64,000 nucleotides of DNA, taken from assembly GCA_945862215.1 (NCBI GenBank), contig CAMAXY010000008.1:18880-82879 (forward strand), read 5' to 3'. Shown piece after piece: positions 33,894-41,609 of the stretch. Under the pieces are notes generated by a model that worked only from the letters and a program-made list of their open reading frames with translations, did not search any database and was not told the origin of the DNA. Positions within the stretch are counted from its first letter, which is position 1. Every line of letters starts with the position of its first letter. This DNA is from Singulisphaera sp. GP187. Lineage in GTDB: Bacteria; Planctomycetota; Phycisphaerae; Phycisphaerales; SM1A02. Position numbers and translations under genes: made by a program.

Positions 33894-34732
33894 TGTGCTC
33901 CTTCAATTTGCGCAGTGATACGCTGCATTGCTTGAGTCGATGGAGATCCTTTGGCGCCTTGGGTGGAAAGACATTGTCCAATCAATTCCAATATGTTCAG
34001 GGGGATCGGTGCTTCGACTTCAATGCGCTTGCCATTCTTTGGATGCGCAAATGCAATTCTCCACGCATGCAATCTCAGCGTAGGGGGCAGATGCCGTTGA
34101 TTGGCGGGGAGCGCGCTGGTATTGGGCGGCAATAACGATCGATAGACTCGATCTCCTTCGATCGGTGCGCCGAGATATGCCATATGCGAGCGAATTTGAT
34201 GCAGTTTTCCAGTTTCAATCGCACACGCAACCACTGCCATCTCTTTCGATGAAGCAAGCACGCGCCAATGAGTCACCGCACTCTCGCCACGAGGCGAAGG
34301 CACGCTGATCTTCATATCTCCGCGGCGAACTTCACTGAGAGATTGCCGACAGCATCCTTCAACTCCTGGCAGTCTCCCACGAACGATTGCGAGATATGTT
34401 TTCTCAATTGTGCGCGCTTCGAATTGTCCGCGAATCTTGTCATATGCATCTGCAGTGCGCGCGACAAGAATCACTCCCGAAGTTTCTCTATCCAAGCGAT
34501 GCAGAAGTCCATAGTCTCGTTCTGTTCCAAGTCGAGTCAGCGCAATGCGCTCTTTGGCAAAGATCCCGTTCATCAGGCTGTCATTCAGATGCCCGATCCC
34601 AGGCTGAGTCACCATCCCGGCCACCTTATTCAGAGCAAAGACATCCTCGTCTGAATAAATTTCGCTGACAAGAACTTTGGTATTGGCGGTGGGTGGTGCG
34701 GGCACGCCTCTATCATCGCAGACCATTGGCAT
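33860..34732 (-). CDS. RluA-family pseudouridine synthase
   Basis: About 290 residues from the ATG at 34732 (34726 is equally possible). The open frame extends to 34876 but would cross into the divergent aminotransferase. The catalytic motif is HRLDRETSGVILVA with the conserved Asp. Later GKLHQIRSHMAYLGAPIEGD and LRLHAWRIAFAHP match RluA/RluD/RluC enzymes. No S4 RNA-binding domain precedes the core. It isomerises uridines in rRNA or tRNA, and the exact site cannot be inferred. Confidence 0.88.
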   Translation of the reverse strand: MPMVCDDRGVPAPPTANTKVLVSEIYSDEDVFALNKVAGMVTQPGIGHLNDSLMNGIFAKERIALTRLGTERDYGLLHRLDRETSGVILVARTADAYDKIRGQFEARTIEKTYLAIVRGRLPGVEGCCRQSLSEVRRGDMKISVPSPRGESAVTHWRVLASSKEMAVVACAIETGKLHQIRSHMAYLGAPIEGDRVYRSLLPPNTSALPANQRHLPPTLRLHAWRIAFAHPKNGKRIEVEAPIPLNILELIGQCLSTQGAKGSPSTQAMQRITAQIEGAHWWTKTKVKAK

Positions 34733-34775
34733 AGATGTCCACCGCACACTTGATGACGAAGAGAGAGCCCGCAAC

Positions 34776-35972
34776 ATGACAGAGATCATCCAGCACACCA
34801 GTACCCGACTCGCGCCATTTGGAGAATCCATCTTCAGCACGATGAGTCGATTGGCGGTCGAGCACAAAGCCGTCAATCTCGGGCAGGGTTTTCCAGATTT
34901 CGATGGCCCAGACTTCGTAAAAGATGCCGCAAAACGAGCGATTGACAGTGGATTCGGCCAGTATGCACGCGCCTTTGGATTGCCAGAAACAAATCGTGCA
35001 ATCAGCCGTTACACCGAAAGATTCTGCGGCTTTGTCGCGGATCCCGAGCGCGAAATCACCGTGACGGCGGGGTGCACAGAAGCGATCGCCGCAGTTCTTC
35101 TTGGGTTGTGCAATCCTGGCGACGAAATTGTTCTTCTTGATCCTTCGTATGACTCCTATGCCGCATGCGTTGCAATGTCCAGCGCAACTGCGCGCAGAGT
35201 GCAATTGAACGGTCCTGACTTTCGCATCACCGATGCTCTCTTGCGTCCTGCATTTTCCAAACGCACACGCGCAATTATTTTCAATTCTCCGCATAATCCG
35301 ACTGGTCGAATGTTTGACGAGGCCGAATATCAAATCGTCGCGTCACTCGCCAAGGAGTTCAACGCACTCGTCCTTTCCGACGAGGTGTATGACGCAATCA
35401 CATATGCACGATCGCACCGTTCGATCTCTGCGCTTCCTGGAATGCGCGAGCGAACAGTGATCTTGGGCAGCCTTGGAAAAACCTTCTCGATGACAGGTTG
35501 GAAAATTGGATGGGCAATCGCCCCAGCGGCAATCACGAATGCAATTCGATCTGCGCATCAGTTTCTGACTTTCTGTGCTGCGACGCCATTGCAACGCGCT
35601 GCAGCGGATGCGCTCAATTCTGTGTGCGATGATGGTTCATATCTTGAAGAACTCCGACGGGATTATTCCCAGCGCCGTCAGATGATGTTGGAGATTCTGC
35701 AAGAGATTGGTTTTTCCTGCGTCCACCCTGAAGGTTCGTATTTCATCTTGGCTGATGCCAAAGGCGCAGGCTTTTCCGATGATGTCGCCGCCGCGAAAGC
35801 GTTGGTCAAAGCGGGGGTCGCCACGATTCCGGCGAGTGCTTTTTATGACCCAGCGTGCCCAGATCGGCGCTGGTTGCGCGTCGCATTCTGCAAACGGGAA
35901 GAGACAATGCGGGAGGCGCAAAGGCGCCTGAAAGCCCAACCGCTACGGCAGTTGGCGAATTCCACAGTTTGA
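34776..35972 (+). CDS. PLP-dependent aminotransferase, class I/II
   Basis: 398 residues from the ATG at 34776. The N-terminus has VNLGQGFPDFDGPDFV, characteristic of the kynurenine/methionine aminotransferase (YbdL/CCBL) subgroup. NSPHNPTGRMF and the Schiff-base lysine in SLGKTFSMTGWKIGW are present. It moves amino groups between an amino acid, perhaps methionine or an aromatic one, and a 2-oxo acid in the cytoplasm. rplU follows after 17 bp. Confidence 0.87.
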   Translation: MTEIIQHTSTRLAPFGESIFSTMSRLAVEHKAVNLGQGFPDFDGPDFVKDAAKRAIDSGFGQYARAFGLPETNRAISRYTERFCGFVADPEREITVTAGCTEAIAAVLLGLCNPGDEIVLLDPSYDSYAACVAMSSATARRVQLNGPDFRITDALLRPAFSKRTRAIIFNSPHNPTGRMFDEAEYQIVASLAKEFNALVLSDEVYDAITYARSHRSISALPGMRERTVILGSLGKTFSMTGWKIGWAIAPAAITNAIRSAHQFLTFCAATPLQRAAADALNSVCDDGSYLEELRRDYSQRRQMMLEILQEIGFSCVHPEGSYFILADAKGAGFSDDVAAAKALVKAGVATIPASAFYDPACPDRRWLRVAFCKREETMREAQRRLKAQPLRQLANSTV

Positions 35973-35989
35973 TGTACACTCAACGCCCC

Positions 35990-36310
35990 ATGTACGCGAT
36001 TATTGAAGATAGTGGAACTCAGATCATGGTCCGCAAGGACGATGTTCTTGATATTGACCTTCGCAAGATTCCAGATGGAACAACCACTCTGACCTTCGGC
36101 AAAGTTCTTGCTGTTGGAAAAGAGGACGGTTCTGTCGCTTCGATCGGTCTTCCATATCTGGACAAGGTCACGGTCACTGCCGAGATCATTGGTATCAAGC
36201 GCAGAGCGAAAACTGTCCTGAATAAGTACAGCCGCCGCAAAGGATATCGACGACACAAGGGTCACCGTCAGTCGTATGTGCAAGTGAAAATCTCAGACAT
36301 TATTCTGTAA
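35990..36310 (+). CDS. rplU: 50S ribosomal protein bL21
   Basis: 106 residues from the ATG at 35990. It matches bL21: MYAIIEDSGTQIMVRKDDVL at the start, an internal IGLPYL loop, VTAEIIGIKRRAKTVLNKYSRRK with the basic RNA-binding patch, then YRRHKGHRQSYVQVKI at the end. It binds 23S rRNA. In many bacteria rpmA (bL27) follows directly. Here the next gene is convergent, so rpmA must be elsewhere. The 17-bp spacing from the aminotransferase suggests either readthrough or an internal promoter. Confidence 0.96.
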   Translation: MYAIIEDSGTQIMVRKDDVLDIDLRKIPDGTTTLTFGKVLAVGKEDGSVASIGLPYLDKVTVTAEIIGIKRRAKTVLNKYSRRKGYRRHKGHRQSYVQVKISDIIL

Positions 36311-36348
36311 TTTGCCTGCGCGGTTCTTTAATTCCTGCGCTACTTCTT

Positions 36349-37353
36349 TCAACTGTCGCCAAGAATCTCAGCCATTTTTGCTGGAGATTCTGATTCTAAT
36401 GTGAACGCACTCAAGCAAGCAGCTTCAATGAATGCGCGACTTTGCTCATGATGCTGTCGACCAAGAAGACGGCCATCAGAACCACTGCGCAGAGTGTGTG
36501 CGATGAGCGAAACATGATCTCCTGATTCCCATTCACTTGGCGCTGGAGCAGTGTGTTCAACCAAAGCATTTGCAGCATCTCTCCAATCAAGCGTGGCGTC
36601 ATCGACTTGAACTGCACCAAATGGCCCACAAGCAAGCGCCTTTCTGCTCCATGTTGGATGTTGATTCGACGCCATGATGAGACCTGCACGACCGTCTGAA
36701 AATTGGCAAGTCAATGCAAATGATCCGACCCACAAACGAAGTGAACGGCTCGCAGAATCTGGATGCTCATCGCTCGATCGTTGAATTCGTGGACCGCCGA
36801 CAGATGCGCTCACACGATCTGGAACTCCCATCCATTTCAGAAGAATGCCTGCAGACTCTTGAATGCGAGCGAGTATCGATCCATGGACAACTGATCCGAG
36901 TGATGTGATCTGTGCAATATCTGGAGAACCTGATTGCTCAAAGATATCGCTTGCTTGAGATAATCGGCCGTCGAGTGGAATTCCTGGCAATGTCACTTCG
37001 CAGATGTCGGATGCACTGCCAATCAATGGAGCAAGCCATGGTTCTGTTGTAAAGACCATTGGATGATTCGATCCAATGGCGGTGTGTGACGCAGAGGTTC
37101 CAAAACCGACGAACAGGAGAGGTATTCCTCGCATGCTTGAAGAAAAAACGCGAAGGTCGGAAAACGATTTGTCCTCGCAATCAAGGCAACTTCGCACATC
37201 TGCACGCGGCGATCCCACTGCAATAACTTTTAAACCGCTTGCGCAAACACCTTGAATCAACCAATCAGCAAGCGGCGCATCTGACCAAATGCACAAAGCA
37301 CCTGATGACAAGCCTTCGCGATTCAATTGATGCGTCCCGTTGCGATTCGCCAC
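36349..37353 (-). CDS. Hypothetical protein, possibly a degenerate Rossmann-type oxidoreductase
   Basis: 334 residues from a GTG that lies right beside the RNase P RNA promoter. I do not recognise the family. The N-terminal 50 residues (ALCIWSDAPLADWL ... GLKVIAVGS) look like a beta-alpha-beta unit of a Rossmann fold, and the late segment SRAFIEAACLSAFTLESESPAK looks like the C-terminal helix of Gfo/Idh/MocA-type enzymes. A clean GxGxxG is missing. There is no signal peptide. It is convergent with rplU, 38 bp apart. Codon use is like its neighbours. Confidence 0.6.
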   Translation of the reverse strand: MANRNGTHQLNREGLSSGALCIWSDAPLADWLIQGVCASGLKVIAVGSPRADVRSCLDCEDKSFSDLRVFSSSMRGIPLLFVGFGTSASHTAIGSNHPMVFTTEPWLAPLIGSASDICEVTLPGIPLDGRLSQASDIFEQSGSPDIAQITSLGSVVHGSILARIQESAGILLKWMGVPDRVSASVGGPRIQRSSDEHPDSASRSLRLWVGSFALTCQFSDGRAGLIMASNQHPTWSRKALACGPFGAVQVDDATLDWRDAANALVEHTAPAPSEWESGDHVSLIAHTLRSGSDGRLLGRQHHEQSRAFIEAACLSAFTLESESPAKMAEILGDS

Positions 37354-37369
37354 GATGTCAGTCTACGAC
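37340..37369 (+). promoter_or_regulatory. Candidate promoter of RNase P RNA
   Basis: TTGCGA (37340-37345) and TACGAC (37364-37369) are separated by 18 bases and placed to start transcription near 37376, where the conserved RNA begins. It overlaps the GTG start of the divergent hypothetical gene. Confidence 0.45.
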
Positions 37370-37375
37370 TACCCT

Positions 37376-37750
37376 GCATGGGTGGTTAGACAATCGCCCC
37401 CGACATTTGTCGGGCGAGGAAAGTCCGAACACGGCAGGACACGGTGGTGGCTAATGACCACCAGCCTCGACGCAGGCTCGGGACAGTGCCACAGAAAAGA
37501 AACCGCCGGTGCCTCACGGCAACGGTAAGGGTGAAAAGGTGCGGTAAGAGCGCACCGCTCCTTCGGTGACGAAGGAGGCATGGCAAACCCCACCGCGTGC
37601 AAGCGCAAGCAGTCCTCAGGCGGGTCCTCCGCCACCTGCTGTCCGTAGGTTGAGGACGGGTAGCGTGCTTCGAGACCATCGGCAACGGTGGTCCAGAGAG
37701 AAATGATTGTCACCCGCAAGGGAACAGAATTCGGCTTACGACCACGCGCG
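37376..37750 (+). ncRNA. rnpB: RNase P RNA (bacterial type A)
   Basis: Universal RNase P RNA blocks are present in the right order: GAGGAAAGTCCGAACAC (CR-I/P4 5' strand), GACAGTGCCACAGAAAAGAA (CR-II), GGTAAGGGTGAAAAGGTGCGG (CR-III region), and ACAGAATTCGGCTTACGACC (CR-V/P4 3' strand). GGTGGTTAG near the start can pair with ACCACG near the end as P1. The ribozyme removes 5' leaders from pre-tRNAs. The exact ends are estimated. A terminator follows at once. Confidence 0.94.
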
Positions 37751-37752
37751 TT

Positions 37753-37784
37753 GGGCGGATCCGCAAGGGTCCGCCCACTTTTTT
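37753..37784 (+). terminator. Intrinsic terminator of rnpB
   Basis: GGGCGGATCC, loop GCAA, GGGTCCGCCC (10 bp with a G-U/A pair) is followed by ACTTTTTT. This is a classic intrinsic terminator a few bases after the P1 3' strand. Confidence 0.92.
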
Positions 37785-37817
37785 CTGTTTGTGAAAAGAG
37801 TGAAAGCAAGGCTGCTG

Positions 37818-37837
37818 CAAGCACTTGTGCTTGTTTT
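37818..37837 (+). terminator. Second hairpin plus T-run after rnpB
   Basis: CAAGCA, loop CTTG, TGCTTG is a perfect 6-bp stem followed by TTTT. It may back up the rnpB terminator. The short stem makes it weaker. Confidence 0.45.
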
Positions 37838-37842
37838 AGCCA

Positions 37843-37870
37843 TTGACTTACGCATATCTCAAAATATTGA
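37843..37870 (+). promoter_or_regulatory. Candidate promoter of the DUF2617-like gene
   Basis: TTGACT (37843-37848) and TATTGA (37865-37870), 16 bases apart, lie in an AT-rich stretch about 50 bp before the ATG. This is a reasonable sigma-70-type match between the rnpB terminators and the gene. Confidence 0.45.
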
Positions 37871-37917
37871 AGAAAAGTATTGATTCTCAATTAGAAATCT
37901 GTAAACTCGATCCAACT

Positions 37918-38499
37918 ATGAACCCGATCATCAAGACAAACAGTCTTCAGTCCTATACAACGCTTCTGTATCGCAAGGCGATCCATCCAGAGTTCTTCGC
38001 AATCGAAAGCCGAAAGCGAATTGAAAATGGTGGAATCGAAGCAGAGGCATGGATTTTTCGAGGTGGACATTCGATCCGCTTTCAACAGGACAAACTCTGT
38101 CTTTGCGAAGTTGTAACGGATCAACCGCATGTTCTTCCAGAGCGCGGATTGTCCAACAATGTTCCATGCGCAGGCGAGCACGATCACGAAGAAAGTCTCT
38201 CTGAAACGCTCAAGTTTATGACAACTGTGCAGACTGAGACTCTTGCCGATCATTTGTATCTTGGCACATACAAGGAGATGCAAGCGCATGCACGGGAGAA
38301 CGAATCATTGGTCTGCGATTGGGTCGATCCAGTCACTCACAAAGCCAATCTTTCAGTGATTGATCTGCAGCGTTATCGATCTGAGATTCATGTTCAGAGT
38401 TGGCACCTCCGCAGCGATTGCGGTTTGGTTCTGCGAACTCAGTCCATGTTTCAGTTGATCGAAACTCCAACGAAAACTGAAAATCGCAAGACGAAGTAA
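37918..38499 (+). CDS. DUF2617-like protein of unknown function
   Basis: 193 residues from the ATG at 37918. A longer frame from 37843 would overlap the likely promoter. The pattern LLYRKAIHPEFF ... AWIFRGGHSIRF, a conserved GEHDHEESLSE, and the final SWHLRSDCGLVLRTQSMF resemble the DUF2617 family as I remember it from planctomycetes and actinobacteria. There is no membrane segment or signal. A cluster of acidic and His residues in the middle could bind metal. Function is unknown. Confidence 0.6.
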   Translation: MNPIIKTNSLQSYTTLLYRKAIHPEFFAIESRKRIENGGIEAEAWIFRGGHSIRFQQDKLCLCEVVTDQPHVLPERGLSNNVPCAGEHDHEESLSETLKFMTTVQTETLADHLYLGTYKEMQAHARENESLVCDWVDPVTHKANLSVIDLQRYRSEIHVQSWHLRSDCGLVLRTQSMFQLIETPTKTENRKTK

Positions 38500-38551
38500 G
38501 AATAAAGATTCGGTTGATGTTTGATGAATGCTTCGAGAGTGGTGCTTTCAA

Positions 38552-39427
38552 ATGTCAACGAATTCCAGATCAGCGCAACAACTCATTCAGACTGACCTTC
38601 TTCTGGGTCTGGTCGATATTCCTCGTGGACGCGCATCGTCCACTGGTCGGACATCAGCGAATGTGCCGACTTCGATCATCGTCGAATCCACTGGTGATTT
38701 TGAGGCGAGCGTTCCAGAAGTCAGCGTCACTTCAAGTGTCACCAATCAAAGAGCAGTTCTCGCTTCAACAACTGCGTCATTTGTGCCAGTAAAAGAACGC
38801 GATTCGTTCGAAATTGGATCTCTCTGTGAGAAGGGAAAGCGGCTTGCTGAACTCCGCGAGAGGCACGAATTGGAGTGCGAACATTGCACAAATGTTCGTG
38901 GGCATATTCAGACGGTCTTTGGAGAGGGCAGCCCCGATGCAGATATCTTTTTCGTTGGCGAAGCGCCAGGTGAAACCGAGGATCGTATTGGGCGCCCATT
39001 TGTGGGCGCTGCAGGGCAAAAACTGGATGAAATGATTCGTGCAATGGGACTTCGTCGGGAGGATTGCTATATCGCAAATGTTCTCAAGAGTCGTCCGCCA
39101 GAGAATCGAACGCCGCTTGCAGAAGAAATTGAGCGTTGCGGTCCATATCTTGTGGATCAGATTCTTATTGTCAATCCAAAGGTGATCGTGACTCTTGGAG
39201 GACCAGCGACCAAATTGTTGTTGAAAGTTGATCTGGGAATCTCAAAATTGCGCGGGATTTGGGCAGAATGGATTCCTCCAACAAGCACTCGCCGAGGGCC
39301 AATTCCTGTGATGCCAACCTATCACCCCGCATATTTACTGCGCAATTACACGGTCGAAACGAGAAAAGAAGTCTGGTCTGACTTGCAGGCTGTGACAAGG
39401 AAAATTACTCAGTCTCCGAATTTTTAA
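38552..39427 (+). CDS. Uracil-DNA glycosylase, family 4 (Fe-S type)
   Basis: About 291 residues from the ATG at 38552 (38528 is an alternative). The first ~95 residues are a poorly conserved extension. The core has CEHC, GEAPGETEDRIGRPFVG (motif 1), NVLKSRPPENRTP, ERCGPYL, and the motif 2-like PTYHPAYLLRN. Family 4 enzymes remove uracil from DNA and carry a 4Fe-4S cluster held by four Cys. Here CEHC and ERC are present. The usual Cys in NVxKCRPP is Ser, and a Cys lies seven residues earlier (EDCYIANV). It is probably functional with a shifted ligand. Confidence 0.88.
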   Translation: MSTNSRSAQQLIQTDLLLGLVDIPRGRASSTGRTSANVPTSIIVESTGDFEASVPEVSVTSSVTNQRAVLASTTASFVPVKERDSFEIGSLCEKGKRLAELRERHELECEHCTNVRGHIQTVFGEGSPDADIFFVGEAPGETEDRIGRPFVGAAGQKLDEMIRAMGLRREDCYIANVLKSRPPENRTPLAEEIERCGPYLVDQILIVNPKVIVTLGGPATKLLLKVDLGISKLRGIWAEWIPPTSTRRGPIPVMPTYHPAYLLRNYTVETRKEVWSDLQAVTRKITQSPNF

Positions 39428-39626
39428 AATCCTATTTCGGCCGAACCAATTCGCATGCGAATCGTAATTGATGTCGATTCATGCATCCTGACAGTGAAAA
39501 GGTTCGTATATATGTGTGGAGGAAGTGGAAAGGAAAGGGTTCGAAAAATTGAAGAAATCAAGATCTGGATTGATCTGATTGAACTCTGATTCATTTTGGC
39601 CTGAATGAAAAAGATACCCCCACGAG

Positions 39627-39664
39627 GGGCCTGTCGCGATTCGTTCTGCGATAGGCCCTTTTTT
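39627..39664 (+). terminator. Strong intrinsic terminator
   Basis: GGGCCTGTCGC and GCGATAGGCCC pair over 11 bp around a ten-base loop, followed by six T. A second small hairpin (CCCC CACGA GGGG) overlaps its left arm. It lies 200 bp after the uracil-DNA glycosylase stop and just before the convergent dtd. Confidence 0.9.
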
Positions 39665-39680
39665 AATTCCCATTTTGCGA

Positions 39681-40148
39681 TCAATCAATTTGACTTGTTT
39701 TTGATTGTGTTTTCGAATCCAGCACAATTGTGACAGGGCCGTCGTTCTCCAAAGTGACCAGCATGTTTGCACCAAATTCGCCGTGGGCAATTCGAATGCC
39801 TCGTTCCAGAAGTTGTGCAGCAACTTCACCGCATCGAATGCGAGCAATGTCAGGTTCTTCTGCAGCTGTGAAACCAGGGCGGTTGCCACTGGAAAGATCG
39901 GCAAGCAACGTGAATTGACTGACGAGCAATATCGCACCATCCACTTGTTGAACATTCAAGTTCATCTTTCCGGCATCATCGCTAAAAATTCGCAGGGAAG
40001 CGATTCGCTTCGACATCCAAAGCACATCTCTTTCAGAATCGCCGCGTGCGATGCCCAACAAGACGACAAGCCCTCGTTCAATCGAACCAACCTCTCTCGA
40101 AGCAACTTCAACTTTGCCGCGTGTCACTCTCTGAAGAACAGCAATCAT
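39681..40148 (-). CDS. dtd: D-aminoacyl-tRNA deacylase
   Basis: 155 residues, the normal length. MIAVLQRVTRGKVEV opens the chain. The two active-site motifs are SQFTLLAD (about residues 77-84) and NDGPVTIVLDS (about residues 134-144), matching the SQxTL and NxGP(V/F)T motifs. It hydrolyses D-amino acids from mischarged tRNAs, and also glycine from tRNA-Ala, in the cytoplasm. It lies 8 bp after the MEMO1-family gene on the same strand, so the two are probably co-transcribed. Confidence 0.93.
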   Translation of the reverse strand: MIAVLQRVTRGKVEVASREVGSIERGLVVLLGIARGDSERDVLWMSKRIASLRIFSDDAGKMNLNVQQVDGAILLVSQFTLLADLSSGNRPGFTAAEEPDIARIRCGEVAAQLLERGIRIAHGEFGANMLVTLENDGPVTIVLDSKTQSKTSQID

Positions 40149-40156
40149 CAGCGAAG

Positions 40157-41371
40157 TCAGACCTTCATCAACGCAAGTGCTGCGCTCGAGACGAGTGCAT
40201 TCCCCTGCGGGTCGGACTCAACTGGACTTTGCGAATACTCGCAGAGTTCGGGCAGTCCGCCAGTCACAATTTTTGCCGCAGTCATATTTCCGATGCTGCA
40301 CCAGCGTTGATGATTCCTATCGCGCGTGACCTTATGCAAAAAACTCTGAATATTGCCTTCGAGATATGTCGCAAGAAGTGATCGATCATACGACTCAACT
40401 TGTTTGCGAATCTCGCCACCAATAGGAGTTTCATCTCCAAATTGCGGACCCACGTGACTGAGATCCGCACTGGCGATGACCAACGTTCGACCGGGGGCTT
40501 CTGCAATCGAAGTTTGCAGCGCAGCGACAATTTCGTCGAAAGACACGCGCGCGCCATCATCAGAAAGAAGTGGGACAAGTGGACTGGGTACAAGCGCTGC
40601 GACGATTGGGACATTTCCAAAGACTGTATGAATCCAAGGAAGTTGAATCGATATGGAGTGTTCTCCAAGATGATCGACTTCATCCTTGAAGAGTCGATCT
40701 CCAAGTTTCTTATGCAGAGAATCAAGGAATGCAGCGTCGGCCTTGAAAATTCCAAATGGGCTATTGAATCCAAATCGACTCATCACGACGCCATCGCCTG
40801 CGCCGAAATGATTCGTTCCCAAGATGACAATCCGATCAACTTTTGTATCCGTACCAAATGCTTTGTATGCAGCGGCGTATGTTTTTCCACCGCGGACATA
40901 ATCAAGATGTGGCGCAACGATGCCCAAGATTTCTCCTTCGAGTTCAGGGTCTTCCGCTGCGGCAAGCATCTCCCGAATTCGTTCGGTTGCTTCAGCAGCA
41001 TCTTGTCCTGCGGCATCTGCGGCATTCGTAGAGAACGCGCCGCTTTCGCGCACACGATCCATCGCTTCTTTTTCCAGACGGTCACAATTTGGTCCCCACA
41101 AAAGTCCAGCTTCATCCAGAACAGTCACCAACTGAAGAAGAATTTCTTTGGGAGCGCCTGTTGCTTCGCTGATCTGGTCGATCGTTTGTTCTCCTTGAAA
41201 AATGGAGAGCAGGGGCAGTAATTCCGGCGGAATGACGGGACTGTTCCCATCGCCACGCAGATTCGCAGGGTCGCTCAATGCAAGAAAAACCTTCTTCTCG
41301 GCATTCTCGACCGCAATAGGGATGAATTGGCGGACATGGGGTCGGTCACGATGTGCTGGTATCTGGTCCAT
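40157..41371 (-). CDS. MEMO1-family protein (AmmeMemoRadiSam system protein B-like) with N-terminal extension
   Basis: About 404 residues from the ATG at 41371 (41437 is an upstream option). The C-terminal ~270 residues are a MEMO1 domain: GIVAPHLDYVRGG, ILGTNHFG, DHLGEHSISIQLPW and ASADLSHVG carry the conserved His, Glu and Asp of the dioxygenase-like site. The N-terminal ~120 residues contain a helix-turn-helix-like segment (EQTIDQISEATGAPKEILLQ) not found in plain MEMO proteins. No radical-SAM or AMMECR1 partner gene lies nearby. The function of bacterial MEMO proteins is unsettled. Confidence 0.83.
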   Translation of the reverse strand: MDQIPAHRDRPHVRQFIPIAVENAEKKVFLALSDPANLRGDGNSPVIPPELLPLLSIFQGEQTIDQISEATGAPKEILLQLVTVLDEAGLLWGPNCDRLEKEAMDRVRESGAFSTNAADAAGQDAAEATERIREMLAAAEDPELEGEILGIVAPHLDYVRGGKTYAAAYKAFGTDTKVDRIVILGTNHFGAGDGVVMSRFGFNSPFGIFKADAAFLDSLHKKLGDRLFKDEVDHLGEHSISIQLPWIHTVFGNVPIVAALVPSPLVPLLSDDGARVSFDEIVAALQTSIAEAPGRTLVIASADLSHVGPQFGDETPIGGEIRKQVESYDRSLLATYLEGNIQSFLHKVTRDRNHQRWCSIGNMTAAKIVTGGLPELCEYSQSPVESDPQGNALVSSAALALMKV

Positions 41372-41609
41372 AAGGAAGTTTGAGTGTATGGCGAAATCAA
41401 ATGTTTTATCTGCCACCCGCAGAGGAAATCTCTTCAATCTTCCCGAGCAAATTCAACTTGATTTGCGAATGACCGATAGTGGATCAGTTCATAATGGATT
41501 TGTTTGGTCTATGCTGACCATCCCACTTCAAAGTGAACTGTTTTATTTGTTTCTGTCACTGCTTAGTTCGCCACGCGACTCAATCAAGAATTCAAAGGAA
41601 AATACAACA

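Noticed and set aside
40400..41221. 273-residue plus-strand frame
   Set aside because: It is antisense to the MEMO1-family gene, which has all conserved residues.
41202..41609. N-terminal extension of the DUF1573-ankyrin gene
   Set aside because: It overlaps the divergent MEMO1 gene, lacks a family match and would put the signal peptide 136 residues inside the protein.
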